Assembly (NCBI RefSeq): GCF_004798865.1 | Contig: NW_025335568.1 | Span: forward strand, 24,248,422 to 24,312,421 | Source: Varanus komodoensis | Taxonomy: Eukaryota > Chordata > Lepidosauria > Squamata > Varanidae | Direction: 5' to 3' | DNA: 64,000 nucleotides | Notes under the pieces: generated by a model | Databases searched by the model: none | Told to the model about the DNA's origin: nothing | What the model saw: only the letters and a program-made list of their open reading frames with translations | Translations under genes and position numbers: made by a program | Shown: positions 35,540 to 48,055 of the stretch, one piece after another | Numbering within the stretch: position 1 is the first letter of the stretch | Layout of the letters: every line of letters starts with the position of its first letter

Positions 35540-38155
35540 ACGCCAGTCTCCCAAAAGACATAGGAATAAAACCAGGGCACAGTGAGAATGAACTTCAATG
35601 TTTCTACACCAATGCCCAGAGTATGAGAAACAAACAACACAAACTTGAGCTCATACTACATGAAGTCATTTTTGATCTTACAGGAATAACTGACACTTGG
35701 TGGGAAGATTCACATGACTGGAACTCTACAATTGATGGATACAACCTGTTTAAGAAAAATAGAAAGGACAAAAAGGAAGGTGGAGTTGCACTATTTGTAA
35801 TAGACACATGTATCTGCACAGAAATACAAGAAAGGGAACTTAGTAACCCCATCAAAAGCACCTGGCTTAATTTAAAGGGAGCAAAAAATAAGAAAAGCAT
35901 AGCTATTGGTGTCTATTACCAACCACCCAGTCCAAAAAAAAGGACAAGGATGCAACCTTTGAAAAGCAACTTGCCAGCATTTCCAAGAATGACGTTCTCA
36001 TTATGGGGGACTTCGATTTCCCTGATATATGTTGCAGACGAATTCTGCCAAGCATGCCCCTTCCCCACCAAGATATTCCTGACATGTGTTGCTGACAACT
36101 TTCTCCAGCAGCCATTAGAGGAAGGCACGAGAGGATCACCTATTCTCGATTTAATACTAATAGGGATGGCCTGGTGGACAAAATAACAACCATGGGAACT
36201 CTGGAGGAAAGTGACCATAAGATACTTGAATTCTCAATCATAAAGGAGACAAAGGCTAACTGGAGCCAAACACACATCCTGGACTTCAGGAAATCCAACT
36301 TTAACAAACTCAGAAAAATGATAAGTGAAGTGCAACGGCAACACACCCTTAAGGGAAAAGGAGTTCAAGAGGGGTGGGAAATCTTGAAAAAGATTCTTCA
36401 AGCATAATTATGAACAATGCCATCAAGAAATAAGTGTAGAAGACAACAGATGAAGCCCATGTGACTCCACAAAAAGTTAAGTGACAGCCTGAAAGAAAAA
36501 AAGAACATGTACAGGAAGTGGAAGCAGGGCCAGGCCACAAAGGAAGAATATAAACAAATACCAAGGAATTGCAGGAATTGCATCAGGAAGGCTAAAGCAG
36601 GAAATGAACTGAGAATATCAAGGGATGCTAAGAACAAAAAGAAAGCCTTCTTCAGATACATCCAGAACAAAAGACATGAGAAAGAGAAGGGTGTCCAGCT
36701 AAAGTGGTTTGTAGAATGATAACAGACAACAAAGAAAAGACAAACGCACTCGATTCCTACTTCACCTCAGTCTTCTCCCACAAGGAAATCTATAACCAAG
36801 AGGAAGTACAAGCTGAAAGTGAGAGATGGCAGTCCAAGATTTAAAGACAATGGTCAAGGAATACCTAGATGAAATAAACACTTTCAAATCTCCAGGGCCT
36901 GATGAACTCCATCCCATAAAAGAGCTAGTGGAGGAACTCTCAGAACCACTGGCTATTATCTTTGATAAAGCTTGGAAAACAGGAGAAGGGCTAACGTCCC
37001 TGTCTTCAAAAAGGAGGGAAAGAGGAACCTGGGAACTATAGAGCAGTTAGTATGACATCAATCCCTGGAAAAACTCTGGAGCAAATTGTTGAAAAAGCCA
37101 TCTGCATGCATCTTGAAGAAAATACAGTGATTAATAGAAGCCAGCATGGATTTATCAAAAATAAATCCTGTTAATTTAATCTCATTTTCTGACTGAGTAA
37201 TCTACCAAATAGGTGAAGGGAACACTGTGGACATAATCTGCCTAGACTTTAGAAAAGTTTTCAACATGATGCCACATGACATTCTGATAAGCAAATTAGC
37301 AAAAACAGGACTAGATATTAAAACTGTTAGGTGAATCCCAAATTGGCTGCTAAATTGGTCACAAAGAGTGCTCATCAATGACACCTTCTCAAATTGGATG
37401 GAGGTAACTAGTGGGGTGCCACAGGGTTCAGTCCTGTGCCCAGTGCTCTTCAACATTAATGATTTAGATGAGGAAGTACAAGGAAAGATAATCAAATTTG
37501 CAGATGGTACAAACCTGGGTGAAATAGCAAACACTCTAGAAGAGAGAATGAAGATCCAGGGTGATGTGGGATGCATTAACAGAAGTATTACTTCCAAATC
37601 ACAAAAAGCAGTAGTTCCTCTATACTCCCCACTAGTCAGACATCATCTAGAATACTGTGTCCAGTTCTGGGCACCAAGATATAAGAAAGATGCAGAAAAA
37701 TTAGAAAGGGTTCAGAGGAGGGCAACAAAAATGATCCAGGGTTTGGAAACACTGCCCTGTGAGGAGAGACTAAGAGAACTGGGCATGTTCGACCGTTAGA
37801 AGTGATGACTGAGGGGAGGCATGATATCCCTCTATAAGTACCTCAAAGAGGAAAGTCAAGATCCCTTCTTGCTGATCCCAGAGTGCAGGACACGGAACAA
37901 TCAATTCAAGTTGCGATAACCCAGATTCAGGCTGGACATCAGGAAAAGCTTCCTCGCTGTCAGAGCAATACAACAGTGGAACCAGCTGCCTAGAGAGGTG
38001 GTGGGCTCTCCCACACTAGAGACATTCAAAAAGAGACTGGACGGCCATTTGAGTGGGATGGTGTGACTTGGTGTCCTGAAACAGCAGGGAGTTGGTTTCG
38101 ATGGCTTCATGCGCCCTTCCAGCTCTTCTGTTGTATGATTCTATGATTCTTATTT
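35540..38155 (+). mobile_element. CR1 LINE, most of ORF2 and complete 3' end
   Basis: The longest element here. 35581-36180 encodes the endonuclease start: NEFQCFYTNAQSMRNKQ, then GITDTWWEDSHDW, DGYNLFKKNRKDKKEGGVAL. A linker region (36300-36720) follows. The RT core includes SQHGFIKNKSC (37140), then VTSGVPQGSVLCPVLFN (37405-37460) and FADGTNLG (37497), where CR1 normally has FADDTKLG. C-terminal part: [17 protein letters not shown] and LERVQRRATKMI. The UTR has the standard CR1 order and ends 'gattctatgattctt' at 38140-38155. About 100 codons normally between FADD and LEYCVQFWAP are gone. Several stops and shifts interrupt ORF2, so the copy is dead. It is truncated at the 5' end within the endonuclease leader. 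Confidence 0.93.
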
Positions 38156-41100
38156 ATTTGCAGGAGGTAGGAATTCAAGAAAGCAACAAGGGAGAATTAA
38201 ACCTCAACTACCCTGGTTCTAATCAAGGCTAAGAGCCTATACATTTATTTGGAAATAGGTAAATTAAAAGTAGGAGGTGAACTGAAAATATATAATTTAT
38301 GTAACATATATATTGACCCTAATAAGTAAACCAGACATTGCACTAATCTTATAGCATATAGTTTAAGCTTTGGATGGGAAGAGGTTAGGATCAGGACCAC
38401 TGTGCCCCAGTAAAGGAGGATTAAACCTTTCTTCCCAAACACCCCCCTCCCACTCATTCAAAGGTTTAAGGGAGATTTAATCTTCCTTTCACAGGGTGTG
38501 GTTGTCCTGAAATAAATTGGGGCCCTGTGTGCTTATACTAGAGTGAAGGGTGGGGAGAATAAGGCTCAGCTATTATCATGCTGTGTGATTAGCATGACAT
38601 GTAGTTTAGTTCACCGTCTTGCCCATGTACAATCCCAGATTGTTCATCAAGCAAAGTCCTCGCTAACACCATGAGGTTAATTCAAATCCCAAAGGCCATG
38701 GCACACACCATCTCAGAGGCCTCTCCTTCTCCGCAGCTTAGGAAAGAAAGAAATGTTGGAAGCAGCAGGAAAGCCCATGTTCTCCTGTGCTATTCTCCTC
38801 TAGAGCAGCATTACCTCCCATTGCTTACCTTTTCTTCTGTACTGGAACAGAATACTGCACTGCAGGCACTATACAGAACTTGTGTGAGTCAAAGTCATCC
38901 AGAAAGGCAGCATTATTCAACAGGACAGCCTGTCAGATGGCTTCTGTCCAAATATTTTGACCAAAGAAAATCAAAACTGTATTTGGAATACACAGGGACA
39001 TTCACTCGTTTCATACTGTTTTTGTGTTCAACCCAAGTCAAGAAAGGCTGATAAGAGACACATGACAAAAGCTGCTGCTCAAAGAGCAAAGCATCATGTT
39101 TTTCCAGTTTATAAATGATAAAATATTCAAAAGCAGAAGCTCACTCCCAGGAATTGGTTACACTCCATCCTATCTGGCATGACTTTGTCCTCTCTTTCTG
39201 CTGCATGATGCCCCTGCCTCACATCCGTGCTCTTCTAAATATCACACTACAAAGAAAATAGAAATGTGCTGGCCCCAGGCTTGGGCATTGCAATGCCAAA
39301 ACAAACAAACAAACAAACAAGGGGCAAAGGAATACAGCATCTCTTTTCATGTGACTCCGGTTTGATCCATTTGTTCATTGTGCATCATAATAGTGATTCA
39401 CAGGTATTAATGATCATGCTTTGCATTGACAGTGTAGCAACTTTTATTCCAGACTCTCCAAGCTCTTCTCAAATATTAAGTCTAGTTACTATTGTGAGAA
39501 TCAATTGGCTGGACTGAGGGTAACGTAGAAATAGGGTTATCAGTGAAAGCCTGTGGTGGCAACCCCCTTTCTCCATTGTCATTGTGCCTGACCTCTGCTT
39601 TCTGCTTCTTACCAGTTAGACATCTACCTGCGTAAGAAATATAAGGGCCTCTCTTATGAAAGAGGGTCACCTCCCAGATTTACAGAATGGGCTTCAGTAT
39701 TGTATTTGGCCTGGGAAGCACTGCCATCCTATTAAGGGCCAGAACAGGCATTACACTACCTGCATGTCTATCAGCCCCATTTTATAGGGAAAAAATACCT
39801 TGGGCACAGAGAGCCTGATGTGGAGAGAGACTCTGGGGTGGGGGGTGGGGGTGAAGGGTCTGTATAAATCTGGGCTGCTCCCCCTTACATCTATTCTTGA
39901 TTAAAAAGAGAAAAGAAGAGAATCTGATGTAATGTTTGTTTTGTGATCAGGAAGCTGTGTTGACCAGACCAGCATTGGAGTACATGACAAGTCAACTGAT
40001 GCCCATTCTGCCAGGAAATCAGCAATTAACCCCAACCCCAGAGATTCCTGCACAAGTGCAAGAAAACATGCCAGCTCTCTAAAAAGCTGTATCTTACGTA
40101 TGGCACAGCCAGCCAGCTGCCAAGTCCCTCACACTAGAGAAGGGGAGAGAACATTCTAGATGCAAGTCTTTTGAGCAATCCTGCCATTTCTGGTTGGAAG
40201 GTACAACTGCAGTCCATATCATTCTTCAGCCAGAGGACCCTCCACTGAGAAATGCCAGGGCTTGCATCTCTGGGTGGAAATGTTCGAACTGAATTCTCTG
40301 CTTTGATCCAGACTTAAAGTTCCCAATAGCATTTTGCATGTTGGTTTCTTCAGCTGTGGTTGTGAAGAAGACAGGAGGGGTTTGCCTGCTACATTGAGGC
40401 AGATGTGTTTAGGGACAAAAACAGCATCTGCAATCTAAAGTATTTTGTTTGCAATCCCATATCTTGGCTGACTTTATAGCCCCTTATCAGCTCATTAAGC
40501 AAAGATCTAAGTATTTGCAATATCTACAAGGCAGAATTTTTAAAATCAATTGATCAAAATGAATGTCAAATGCTTCTTAAAGGCATTTCAATATGATTGC
40601 CAATATGATTCTACTATTCTCATAAAAGCCAGCTTGCATTTTTGCAGCATATGCGTTTTTCTCAAATGCTTTTGTTTTGTCTATAAGTATCTTATCAGTT
40701 GGGATATTTATCAAGGGAGCACACAATAGCATCTTGGATAGTTCTAACAAGTGTGATGTAATCAATGCACACAAAGATTTAACTTTATGTTTTCCTATGT
40801 CTGTTATCTTAGGAACAGTATCATTTGTTGAATTTCAGACTGAACTTTGCAACAATTAACAATCTTTTATTATTGTAGAGGTTAGATGTTATGTACTTGC
40901 ACATGTTTACCTTTTCTATGGAATTGATCATGGTAAAATATAACCACTTAACTACCATATAGGTGTACTGTGCTTTTGCTGGTAAATGCAGTCTTGATTG
41001 CTCTTTTCTGGTTCTATTTAGAGTGACTGGCAGCCAGTGTGTGAATGGGGGGGGGGGGGGACATTGATACAAGAGACACTGGCTTTTCTAGCCTGTGTGC

Positions 41101-41520
41101 AAGAGCCATGACTAGATCTTGCTGGTGTGTGAAGGCTCTGTCCTAAAGCAAGTATGACCAGAGGATGGACCTGGATGAATCTCAAGGATATTTTTATTCT
41201 AATTATTTAACAAGAACAGCAACAACATAATATTTACTGAAATGAAGAAAGCTTGTGGTAACCAGCCAGAGAGGTTCTGTATGTGAAAGAACTTCAAACT
41301 GTGTTCAGTGTTACTACTCACAACACCTCCATGGGCTCATAAATACTTTAATTCTAAGTGTTGAACAGACTTTTGCACCAGGCTGTGGTTGGTGACAAAG
41401 ATCCCACAAATTGAAATCTGACTATTGCTGTTCTAAAAGATCAGTTCTGTAGTTGGTGGTCTAATATCCCACAGGATGGAAATATAAACATGAATCAATT
41501 AGATCCAAGAACTACCTTCT
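38156..41520. other. Unrecognised stretch
   Basis: No gene; the longest frame is 126 codons (38671-39051, plus) without known relatives. Minor simple repeats: AAAC units at 39299-39320 and a G-rich run near 39836-39850. Confidence 0.5.
41047..41060 (+). repeat. (G)14 homopolymer
   Basis: Uninterrupted G run in otherwise AT-rich sequence. Confidence 0.95.
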
Positions 41521-41526
41521 GTTGAC

Positions 41527-41560
41527 ACTGTCTTCATGCAACTTCCAGCATGAAGACAGT
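41527..41560. repeat. Perfect 13-bp inverted repeat, 8-nt loop
   Basis: ACTGTCTTCATGC (41527-41539) is the exact reverse complement of GCATGAAGACAGT (41548-41560); the loop is AACTTCCA. It lies just before a CR1-like tail fragment. No flanking transposon features were seen. Confidence 0.92.
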
Positions 41561-41564
41561 ATGT

Positions 41565-41690
41565 GCGAGTGCACTCATTTCCCACTTGTGGGTTTCCCAT
41601 AGGCAACTGGTTGGCCACTGTAGGCACAAAATGCTCAATTAGATGTACCACTGGTCTGATTCAGAAAGCCTATTTTTATATTCTTCTAGT
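41565..41690 (+). mobile_element. CR1-like 3' tail fragment
   Basis: 'cccacttgtgggtttcccat', 'aactggttggccactgt' and 'actggtctgattcagaaagc' then 'tatattctt' follow the order of the CR1-type 3' end seen reversed at 14067. Confidence 0.7.
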
Positions 41691-42011
41691 CATTGTTTAA
41701 CAAACAAGGGAGAGAGTAGCCCCAAAAGGTAGACCCACTTTGCAACAGATTTTCCCTTTCACTGTGCGTGGGGGGATACATTTTGTAACTGCTATTACGT
41801 TGGCATTTTCATCCAATAAAAGAGTAAGTCAGATAGTGGATTTAGATGTCCCAGAGATGTACCCCCAGCCAAGTATGTGGTCATGCTGCTTTTGACTAGC
41901 AATATTTTTCCATCATGTCTCAATGGAGCATCTCCCCTCTGGCCAGATATTCAGTGTATGAAAGAACATGCACATCGGACTACAGCAGAGATGCAAGCAT
42001 ACAGCTGCATC

Positions 42012-42172
42012 CTGGCTGTTGTTGCTATGCGCTGTTAAGTCATCTCTGACTTATGGTGACCCTATGAATGAAAGTCCTCCAAAGTTTTCAGTCCTTGACA
42101 GGCCTTCTCAGCTCTTGTAAATGCAAGGCTGCGGCTTCCTTTATGGAATTGACTGATCTCGTGCCATTCTTA
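42012..42172 (-). mobile_element. RTE-like LINE 3' end
   Basis: Reverse strand of the RTE-like 3' end: 'gttgttgctatgcgctgtta', 'gacttatggtgaccctatga', 'gcggcttcctttatggaatt'. Same family as 3160 and 47632, and the best preserved 3' terminus of the three. The element is cut off after about 160 bp. Confidence 0.8.
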
Positions 42173-43508
42173 AGGCTTAATAAATGCAGCAAGAGCATTG
42201 AGTTAAAATATGCTGGCATTTGACCCTTTTGCCTTTGATGCCACCCATCCCTGGAATGCAGTGCTTGAGAGCCTCTATGGAATGGAAATCAGCCCATGGG
42301 CTGAAAGAGGCTCATTACCTAGGAGAAATGCACAAGCATGACAACAAGCATGCCATGAGGAGGAAGTCAGTGGCCAATGGCATCCGACCGGCTCCACTTC
42401 GTCATCACACTCTTGGAAAAGTAATCACGATTTCCATTCTTAATGTGAAAAGTCAGCCGCTTAGCACTATTCTGAACTGGAACTACAGTCCATTACAAAG
42501 AAGCCCAAGGTGAAAAAGCAAGGCAGTAAGAAAACAAGGGGCTTGATTTGAAATAAATTAACTTTTCCACCATCTGTATTCATTTCAGTCAGGAACACAA
42601 CTCTGTGTCTGCATTGATTGGATGAATTTCAAAGACCTTTTACCTGCTCTGCATTTATGCTGCCTCTCATATCTTTATGACATGGAATGAACTACTTGGC
42701 GCCACGTTGCTGTTATCCATTAACCATTCCTGTTTTCCTAATCATCTCAGACTCCATCTTTCTCTGTCCTATCTGTTATTGTCTTCTGAAGAGGGATGCA
42801 ATGTTCCTTTAGCCCAGTCTGGTTTGCATGACATGATTTGTGTATCTGCCTACTACCAGAGTTTCTTCTACTGAACCCTGTACATTATCTCCTTTTCCCT
42901 TTCCCCACCCCCTTTCTCTGTAACCAGGCAGAGAGGGTCATACATCTGTAAAATGACAGCAGTTATGAAAAATGGAAGCTTGGCACACATGGCTCTCATC
43001 AAACACAGACTCATCTTCCACACCACAGACAATGCTTGCTTGCCACAAGGCAGACTGAAGTTAAAAACAGAGGAAACACCTAATAAATTGCTTAGCCCAT
43101 CAATTTAGCCAGTCATCAGCAACAACATTAGTAATCAACAGGCAAACCAGGATGGTGAGGAATTATTTTAACATAGTATCTCCCTCGCCTTCTATGATTA
43201 TCAGCATCAAACAGGACACTGTATTTGTATGATTCAAGGGAATCCATGCAAAAAATATTCTTAAGACTGAAAACATTTCTAACCACCTTCAGTACTGAAG
43301 TTAGGCTTTGAGAAATTTACTACCATAGGCATTCCAGTGCGTGTTTCTTGCTTTAGCTTTGCACAACAAGCCATTTTTAAAGGAGGTAATGTTTTAAGTA
43401 CTATAAAGAGAGAAATAAAGAGAGTTATTATCTGTCTTGATCTTGCCTTTCGTCCAAGAAGCTCAGGATGACATCAGGGTTCTTCTACCACACAAACCAT
43501 CACCAGAC
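42173..43508. other. Unrecognised stretch
   Basis: No gene or familiar repeat seen; frames below 98 codons. Confidence 0.5.
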
Positions 43509-43555
43509 ATTTGATTTTCACAATGACCTAAGGAAGATTTGATTTTCACAATGAC
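43509..43555 (+). repeat. Short tandem duplication, 28-bp period
   Basis: ATTTGATTTTCACAATGAC occurs at 43509-43527 and identically at 43537-43555. Confidence 0.95.
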
Positions 43556-44094
43556 TCAGAGATACCAACTGTTGTGGTAATGCAGCTTTCTAAAGCTTGT
43601 CAAGGGAGGATCTGTTCAGTGGATTCCCTTTCTGACTACAGAAGTGACTTGCTGTTATCTTGATTCCTCCAGACACTCTCCAAGGGACCCTAAAATTGTA
43701 CCCTGAATCATGTTGGAGGTAATTAAACAATGATATATTCTCAGTAAGATGCATTTATGTCACTGGACTGATTTCACACTGGAGCTACCACAGAGAAAAG
43801 TGTGAATGACAGTGGAGTAAGGGAAGATAGGATGAAGTGGGGGGGAATTCAGTTGCTCTCTTGTACAATTTACTCTTGTTATTAGAAGTGGAACCCCTCC
43901 CACCACCACCACCACCACCCCCAGTAACCTCCATTTTAAATATGAAAGGAGAGTTAAACTATACAGAGAAAATCTGGCTGCCCTTGTCATGCCTAGCATG
44001 GGTATGAAACCTAGGGCAGATTTTTAAAAAGTACCTCTTCATAATTGTGCATAATTAAAACTATGGCATTCACACCCACAAGATGGAGTGATGG

Positions 44095-44320
44095 CCATCC
44101 ATTTGCTTAAAAGGGAGACTGGACAAATTCCTAAGGAAGGCTATCAATGGGCAACTAGTCCTCATGGCTATGTGCTTCTGTTTCAGAGGCCATATGGTGT
44201 TGCACTCATGTCCTGCTTATGGGTTTCCCACAGGGATATGATTGGTCCCTGTGTGAACACAATGCTGGAGTACATGGATCATTGGGCTAACCCAGGATGG
44301 AAGTCCTTATGTCCTTAGCC
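44095..44320 (+). mobile_element. CR1-like 3' tail fragment
   Basis: 'agggagactggacaaattcc', 'tcctcatggctatgtgcttc', 'catgtcctgcttatgggttt', 'gtgtgaacacaatgctggag' and 'aagtccttatgtcctta' follow the sense-strand order of the same CR1-type 3' region as at 14067 and 41565, with a complete terminal segment. The open frame 44088-44318 is a translation of it. Confidence 0.82.
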
Positions 44321-45864
44321 ATCTGCACCATAGTTGTTGTCACCTAATATCAACATGTTGGGGTCCGGGCAGTATTGAAATGAAAATACCAATGGCAGCA
44401 TTGGCAGCATACCAATGAAAAGAAACCTGAACTGAGAATTCAGTTTCAAACAGGCCAACTGGAAATCCTGCCTGTGTTTATGCAATGGTCCCTTTCTTCC
44501 CTTCCCAGTTTGATTTGGATTTTTTAAAAGAGCTTATCTTGTTCCATATTGCAGTACTCAAGAAATACATGCATTGCTGTTGAGTGACCTCCTGTGGCCA
44601 GGTTTAGATGTACTTTAGATACAGCTGTATTTGCTTTTTCTAGTGTGCAGAGGGGTCTCCTGAGACATAGGGCTTAACTAGCAGTCAAATTTTTTCAGAT
44701 TAACTGACCCAGTGAACACTTCCCAAACCTATATACAAACTAGAATGCACTTACACAAAAATATCTGCATTTTTCAGAAGGCTGAAATGCTAAAATGGAT
44801 GTATTTTCATAGGGGAAGGATTTTTGTTTGAATTCACTATGATGCTGGAATGGGATGAAGTGAATGTACAGTCAGGAAAATTAGAAACTGGGTGAACACC
44901 AATGAGTGCAAAGTGGGTGAAACATATTCATGGAAAGCTTTCTCATCATATGTGCAGTCTGTCACTGGAATATTTTGTTTATCCCTTTTCCACACTGAAT
45001 CATTCTTCTAGCAGGCATTTTATGCAATTTTATGCATTGTGTGATTCACCTGCTTAAGGGTCCTTCCAAGCAGGAATGTTAAGCAGATGGATACTAGAGT
45101 ACGGGCATAGGATTATTCAGGCACCCAGCTCCAAGGTCTTGCAATTTCCAAGCTGGAAATCCAAAGGCTGAGACCCCATCCTATTCCCTGCTCCCTGCTC
45201 ATCCACTGGCCCATGCACACCCACACATACACACAGCCAGTAAAGAGGGAACTGCACCAGCTGCCCCTCTGAAGATGCAACTCAGAGAGTTGCTTACACC
45301 AATTTCTATTTGCACCCTGATCTCCTTCCTGCTCCCTCCCCAGCGCATCATGTAGACTGATAAAAACAGGCATCTAAGTAAAATACGCAGTGTGAAGCAT
45401 GGCAGCAGAGACTTATTCCACTGGGTCTCACTCCATGTATCAGACTGAGGGTTATATGCATCTGAAGCAGAGAGCACTGGACCAAACCCTTCATGCTATT
45501 ACGTGCCAAAGGATAGACTGGAGTCCCCAAAGATGAGTTCCAAGGACAGAGCTGAGGCCCTGACTTTGCAGCAGCCCCACCACCACCAGCAGCACCCTTG
45601 CTGCTGGCATGACTCTTTATGTGCTGGTTGACACTCTGAAGTCACAAGTGCAACTCAGGACAAGGCTGGGGGTGCATCCAGGGGGCATGGAGGGGAGGAC
45701 TGAGGGATATGAAGGATCTCAGTGGTGTCTCAGCTCTTCCTCCTCATGAGCAGAAGCAAAAGACATGGGCAGCCATCCTTGTCTCTGCATTCCTCCCATG
45801 CTCACTTGGATGCCTGAAAACTTCAAGTTCAGAGGTTTGGGCAGCCACATTGGTTTGCACCCTA
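44321..45864. other. Unrecognised stretch
   Basis: No gene recognised; overlapping minus-strand frames at 45113-45530 (60-92 codons) have no known motif. Confidence 0.5.
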
Positions 45865-46240
45865 AAAATTAAAAATACTAAACTACATATTTTAAATGGA
45901 TAAAATAAAAAGAAAGGTCTTTAGCCCCTTTCCAAAGGTCAAATGAACAGAGGCAGTTTGTAGTTCCAGAATGCGTTCTATAATTTGGGGACAATACAGA
46001 AGAAAGCTCTTTCTTGCATACCCAACAGACCAGACTTTGAGGGTGATGGTGCACTCAAAAGGTCCTCTCTTACAGATGTTCTTAGTTGACCGGTTCATAC
46101 TGAGACAGACAATCCCACATGAACTTCATCACAGGAAATGATGCACAGTCTAGAAACAAGGGGCACCATTTTAGGGGTGAAAGAGATATCAATAAAAAAG
46201 ATGGCCAGATCTGCAATGTGCTACATTGTTGTACACTATC
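45865..46240 (-). mobile_element. L2-type LINE 3' end (minus strand)
   Basis: 'aaaagaaaggtctttagccc', 'tagttccagaatgcgttcta', 'tttggggacaatacagaaga' and 'gaccggttcatactgaga' are, in this order, the reverse of the L2 end-of-ORF region; A-rich UTR lies at the low-coordinate side. Same family and orientation as 8414. Confidence 0.7.
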
Positions 46241-46574
46241 CTGGAACCAGGTTTGATTAAGCACAGAAGTTTATAGAATTGTACTAAACTGAAAAAATGA
46301 AAAGTCATTCAATGTCAATTGACATAATATCCAAGCACTGGGGAGCCTCATAGTTCAGGAGCATATGTCTGTTCCCATGATGCATCATCACACCAACTAT
46401 AGCATAAATTGACTTGGATGGATCTTTGGTAACAAAATTCTGACAGTGAGTTCTATTGATTTTATATTATATACATCATGAGATTGAATTGTTCTTATAT
46501 CATTTTACAGGCCTCATTGGAAGTTTTCATCCCAAGACAATCCATAAATATTCAAATTAACATTGAACTCTATA

Positions 46575-46609
46575 AATGAATGAATGAATGAATGAATGAA
46601 TGAATGAAA
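46575..46609 (+). repeat. (GAAT)n microsatellite
   Basis: About eight perfect tetranucleotide units placed directly at the tail end of the minus-strand SINE that follows. Confidence 0.96.
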
Positions 46610-46814
46610 TTTAGCTGCAATCTTATGAAACAAGGAACCCAAGGAATTTACACGGTCCTCCTTCTCCGCCATTTTATCCTCACAGCAATAGCCCTCTGCA
46701 ATAGGTTAGGCTGAGAGTGAATGACTGGCCCGAGGTCACCAGCTGAGTGGGGTCAGAACTCTGATCTCCCCAACCCCATTCAAACACTGTAACCACTATG
46801 TCACAGTGGCTCTC
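46610..46814 (-). repeat. CORE/MIR-type tRNA SINE
   Basis: Minus-strand copy: 'ttatcctcacagcaatagcc', 'aataggttaggctgagagtg', 'actggcccgaggtcacc', 'gtaaccactatgtcacagtg' and 'gctctc'. Same order as at 4269; the B-box region is 'gagttctgacccc'-like after reversal. Confidence 0.85.
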
Positions 46815-47629
46815 ACTGCTACATGCCATAGGCACTCTTGATGGAGGATCACCCCTCCACAAAACCGCAGCCCTTTATCTTACATACACATTATTTTTCT
46901 GAAATGGCTCATCATTAGGCATGATACAAACAGACCAGAGGTACAAGGTATGCAATATTAAATAAAATAAAATAAAACAAGGAAGTATATTATTTGAGAC
47001 TGTGGTTATTTTATCCACAAGGTTTCCTGATGGTTGCTTTAGAAGAAGGGCTTCTGAATTATTGCTGTGGCCATTAATCAGGCCACAAAAGTCTCCGTTC
47101 CTAACACTAACCAAACCTAAGCCAATTCCCCACCAAGCTCCACCACAGCACACATATAGGTGTAATACTGAGGACTTGGAATGCTACCATTTTTTTTCTG
47201 GTAGAGTTTGACCTCTGCATGAAAATTTGGCTGTTCAGCAGGCTCTCCTGTAGTCTTCAGTTGGTGCGGCTTCTCTGGTTTCATACCACTGCCACCAGCT
47301 GATACTCAAGCCCTGGCTGTTTCCTCAGAAGGTTACTCCAGGGGTCTTCCTCTTCTTGTTTGCAGATTCTCTTCAGTTTCTGCTTACATACTCACAAACC
47401 TAGGTGTCCCAGCCTAGCAGCTGTTCATTTTCCTGCCTGACATCTTCCTCAGGCTCCCAACCCCTCTTGGAAGCAGTTCCTGATTTTCCTCCTTCAGACC
47501 AAACTCCCCAGGCGAACTCTCTCTGACAGCCTCTCCAGGTGAACTCCCTCCCTTATGAGGAAACGCTACAACATCTGGGATTGTTTAGCTGAGAAAAGAA
47601 GGTGAACAAGGAGAGACATGATAGTTCCA
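46815..47629. other. Unrecognised stretch
   Basis: No gene or familiar repeat. A short TAAAA-repeat run lies near 46960. 47215-47560 is C/T-rich. Confidence 0.5.
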
Positions 47630-47631
47630 TT

Positions 47632-48055
47632 TGTTGCCGTTATATGCCTTCAAGTCATCTTTGACCTTTGGCAACCCTGCGAATGAAAGCCCTCTAAAAT
47701 GGCAACTCCATTCAGCTCTTCCAAGATTGAGGCTGTGGCTTCCTTTATAGATTCATCTCATATTTGGTCTTTGCTTTTGCTTTCTGCTTTCAACTTTCCC
47801 AAACATGATTATCTTCTCCAGTTAGTCTCACCTTCTTATGATGTTTCTGAAGTCTGACAGCCTCAGTTTTGTCATTTTTGCACCTAGGGAAAGCTCTGGG
47901 TTGATTTGTTCTAAGACCCATTTGTTCATCTTTTTTCAGTCCAGGGTATTTGCAGAGCTCTCCTCCAGCAACATGTTTCAAATGCACCCATTTCTTCCTG
48001 TCAGCTTTCTTCACTGTCCAGCTTTCACACTCATAGATTGCGAATGGTAATACAA
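47632..48055 (-). mobile_element. RTE-like LINE, C-terminal end and 3' UTR
   Basis: The minus strand encodes ECESWTVKKADRKKWVH around 47965-48040, the Cys-Glu-Ser-Trp block after RT in the RTE/BovB group. The downstream part holds TGEDNHVWES-like text. The 3' terminus near 47640 reads 'tgccgttatatgccttcaag', shared with 42012. It is 5'-truncated and frame-disrupted. Confidence 0.85.

Noticed and set aside
35623-36186. 187-codon frame with an endonuclease-like start
   Set aside because: It is the CR1 ORF2 endonuclease region, listed under the LINE.
43901-43925. CCA/CAC run as a coding repeat
   Set aside because: Short simple repeat within a 79-codon frame without any support.
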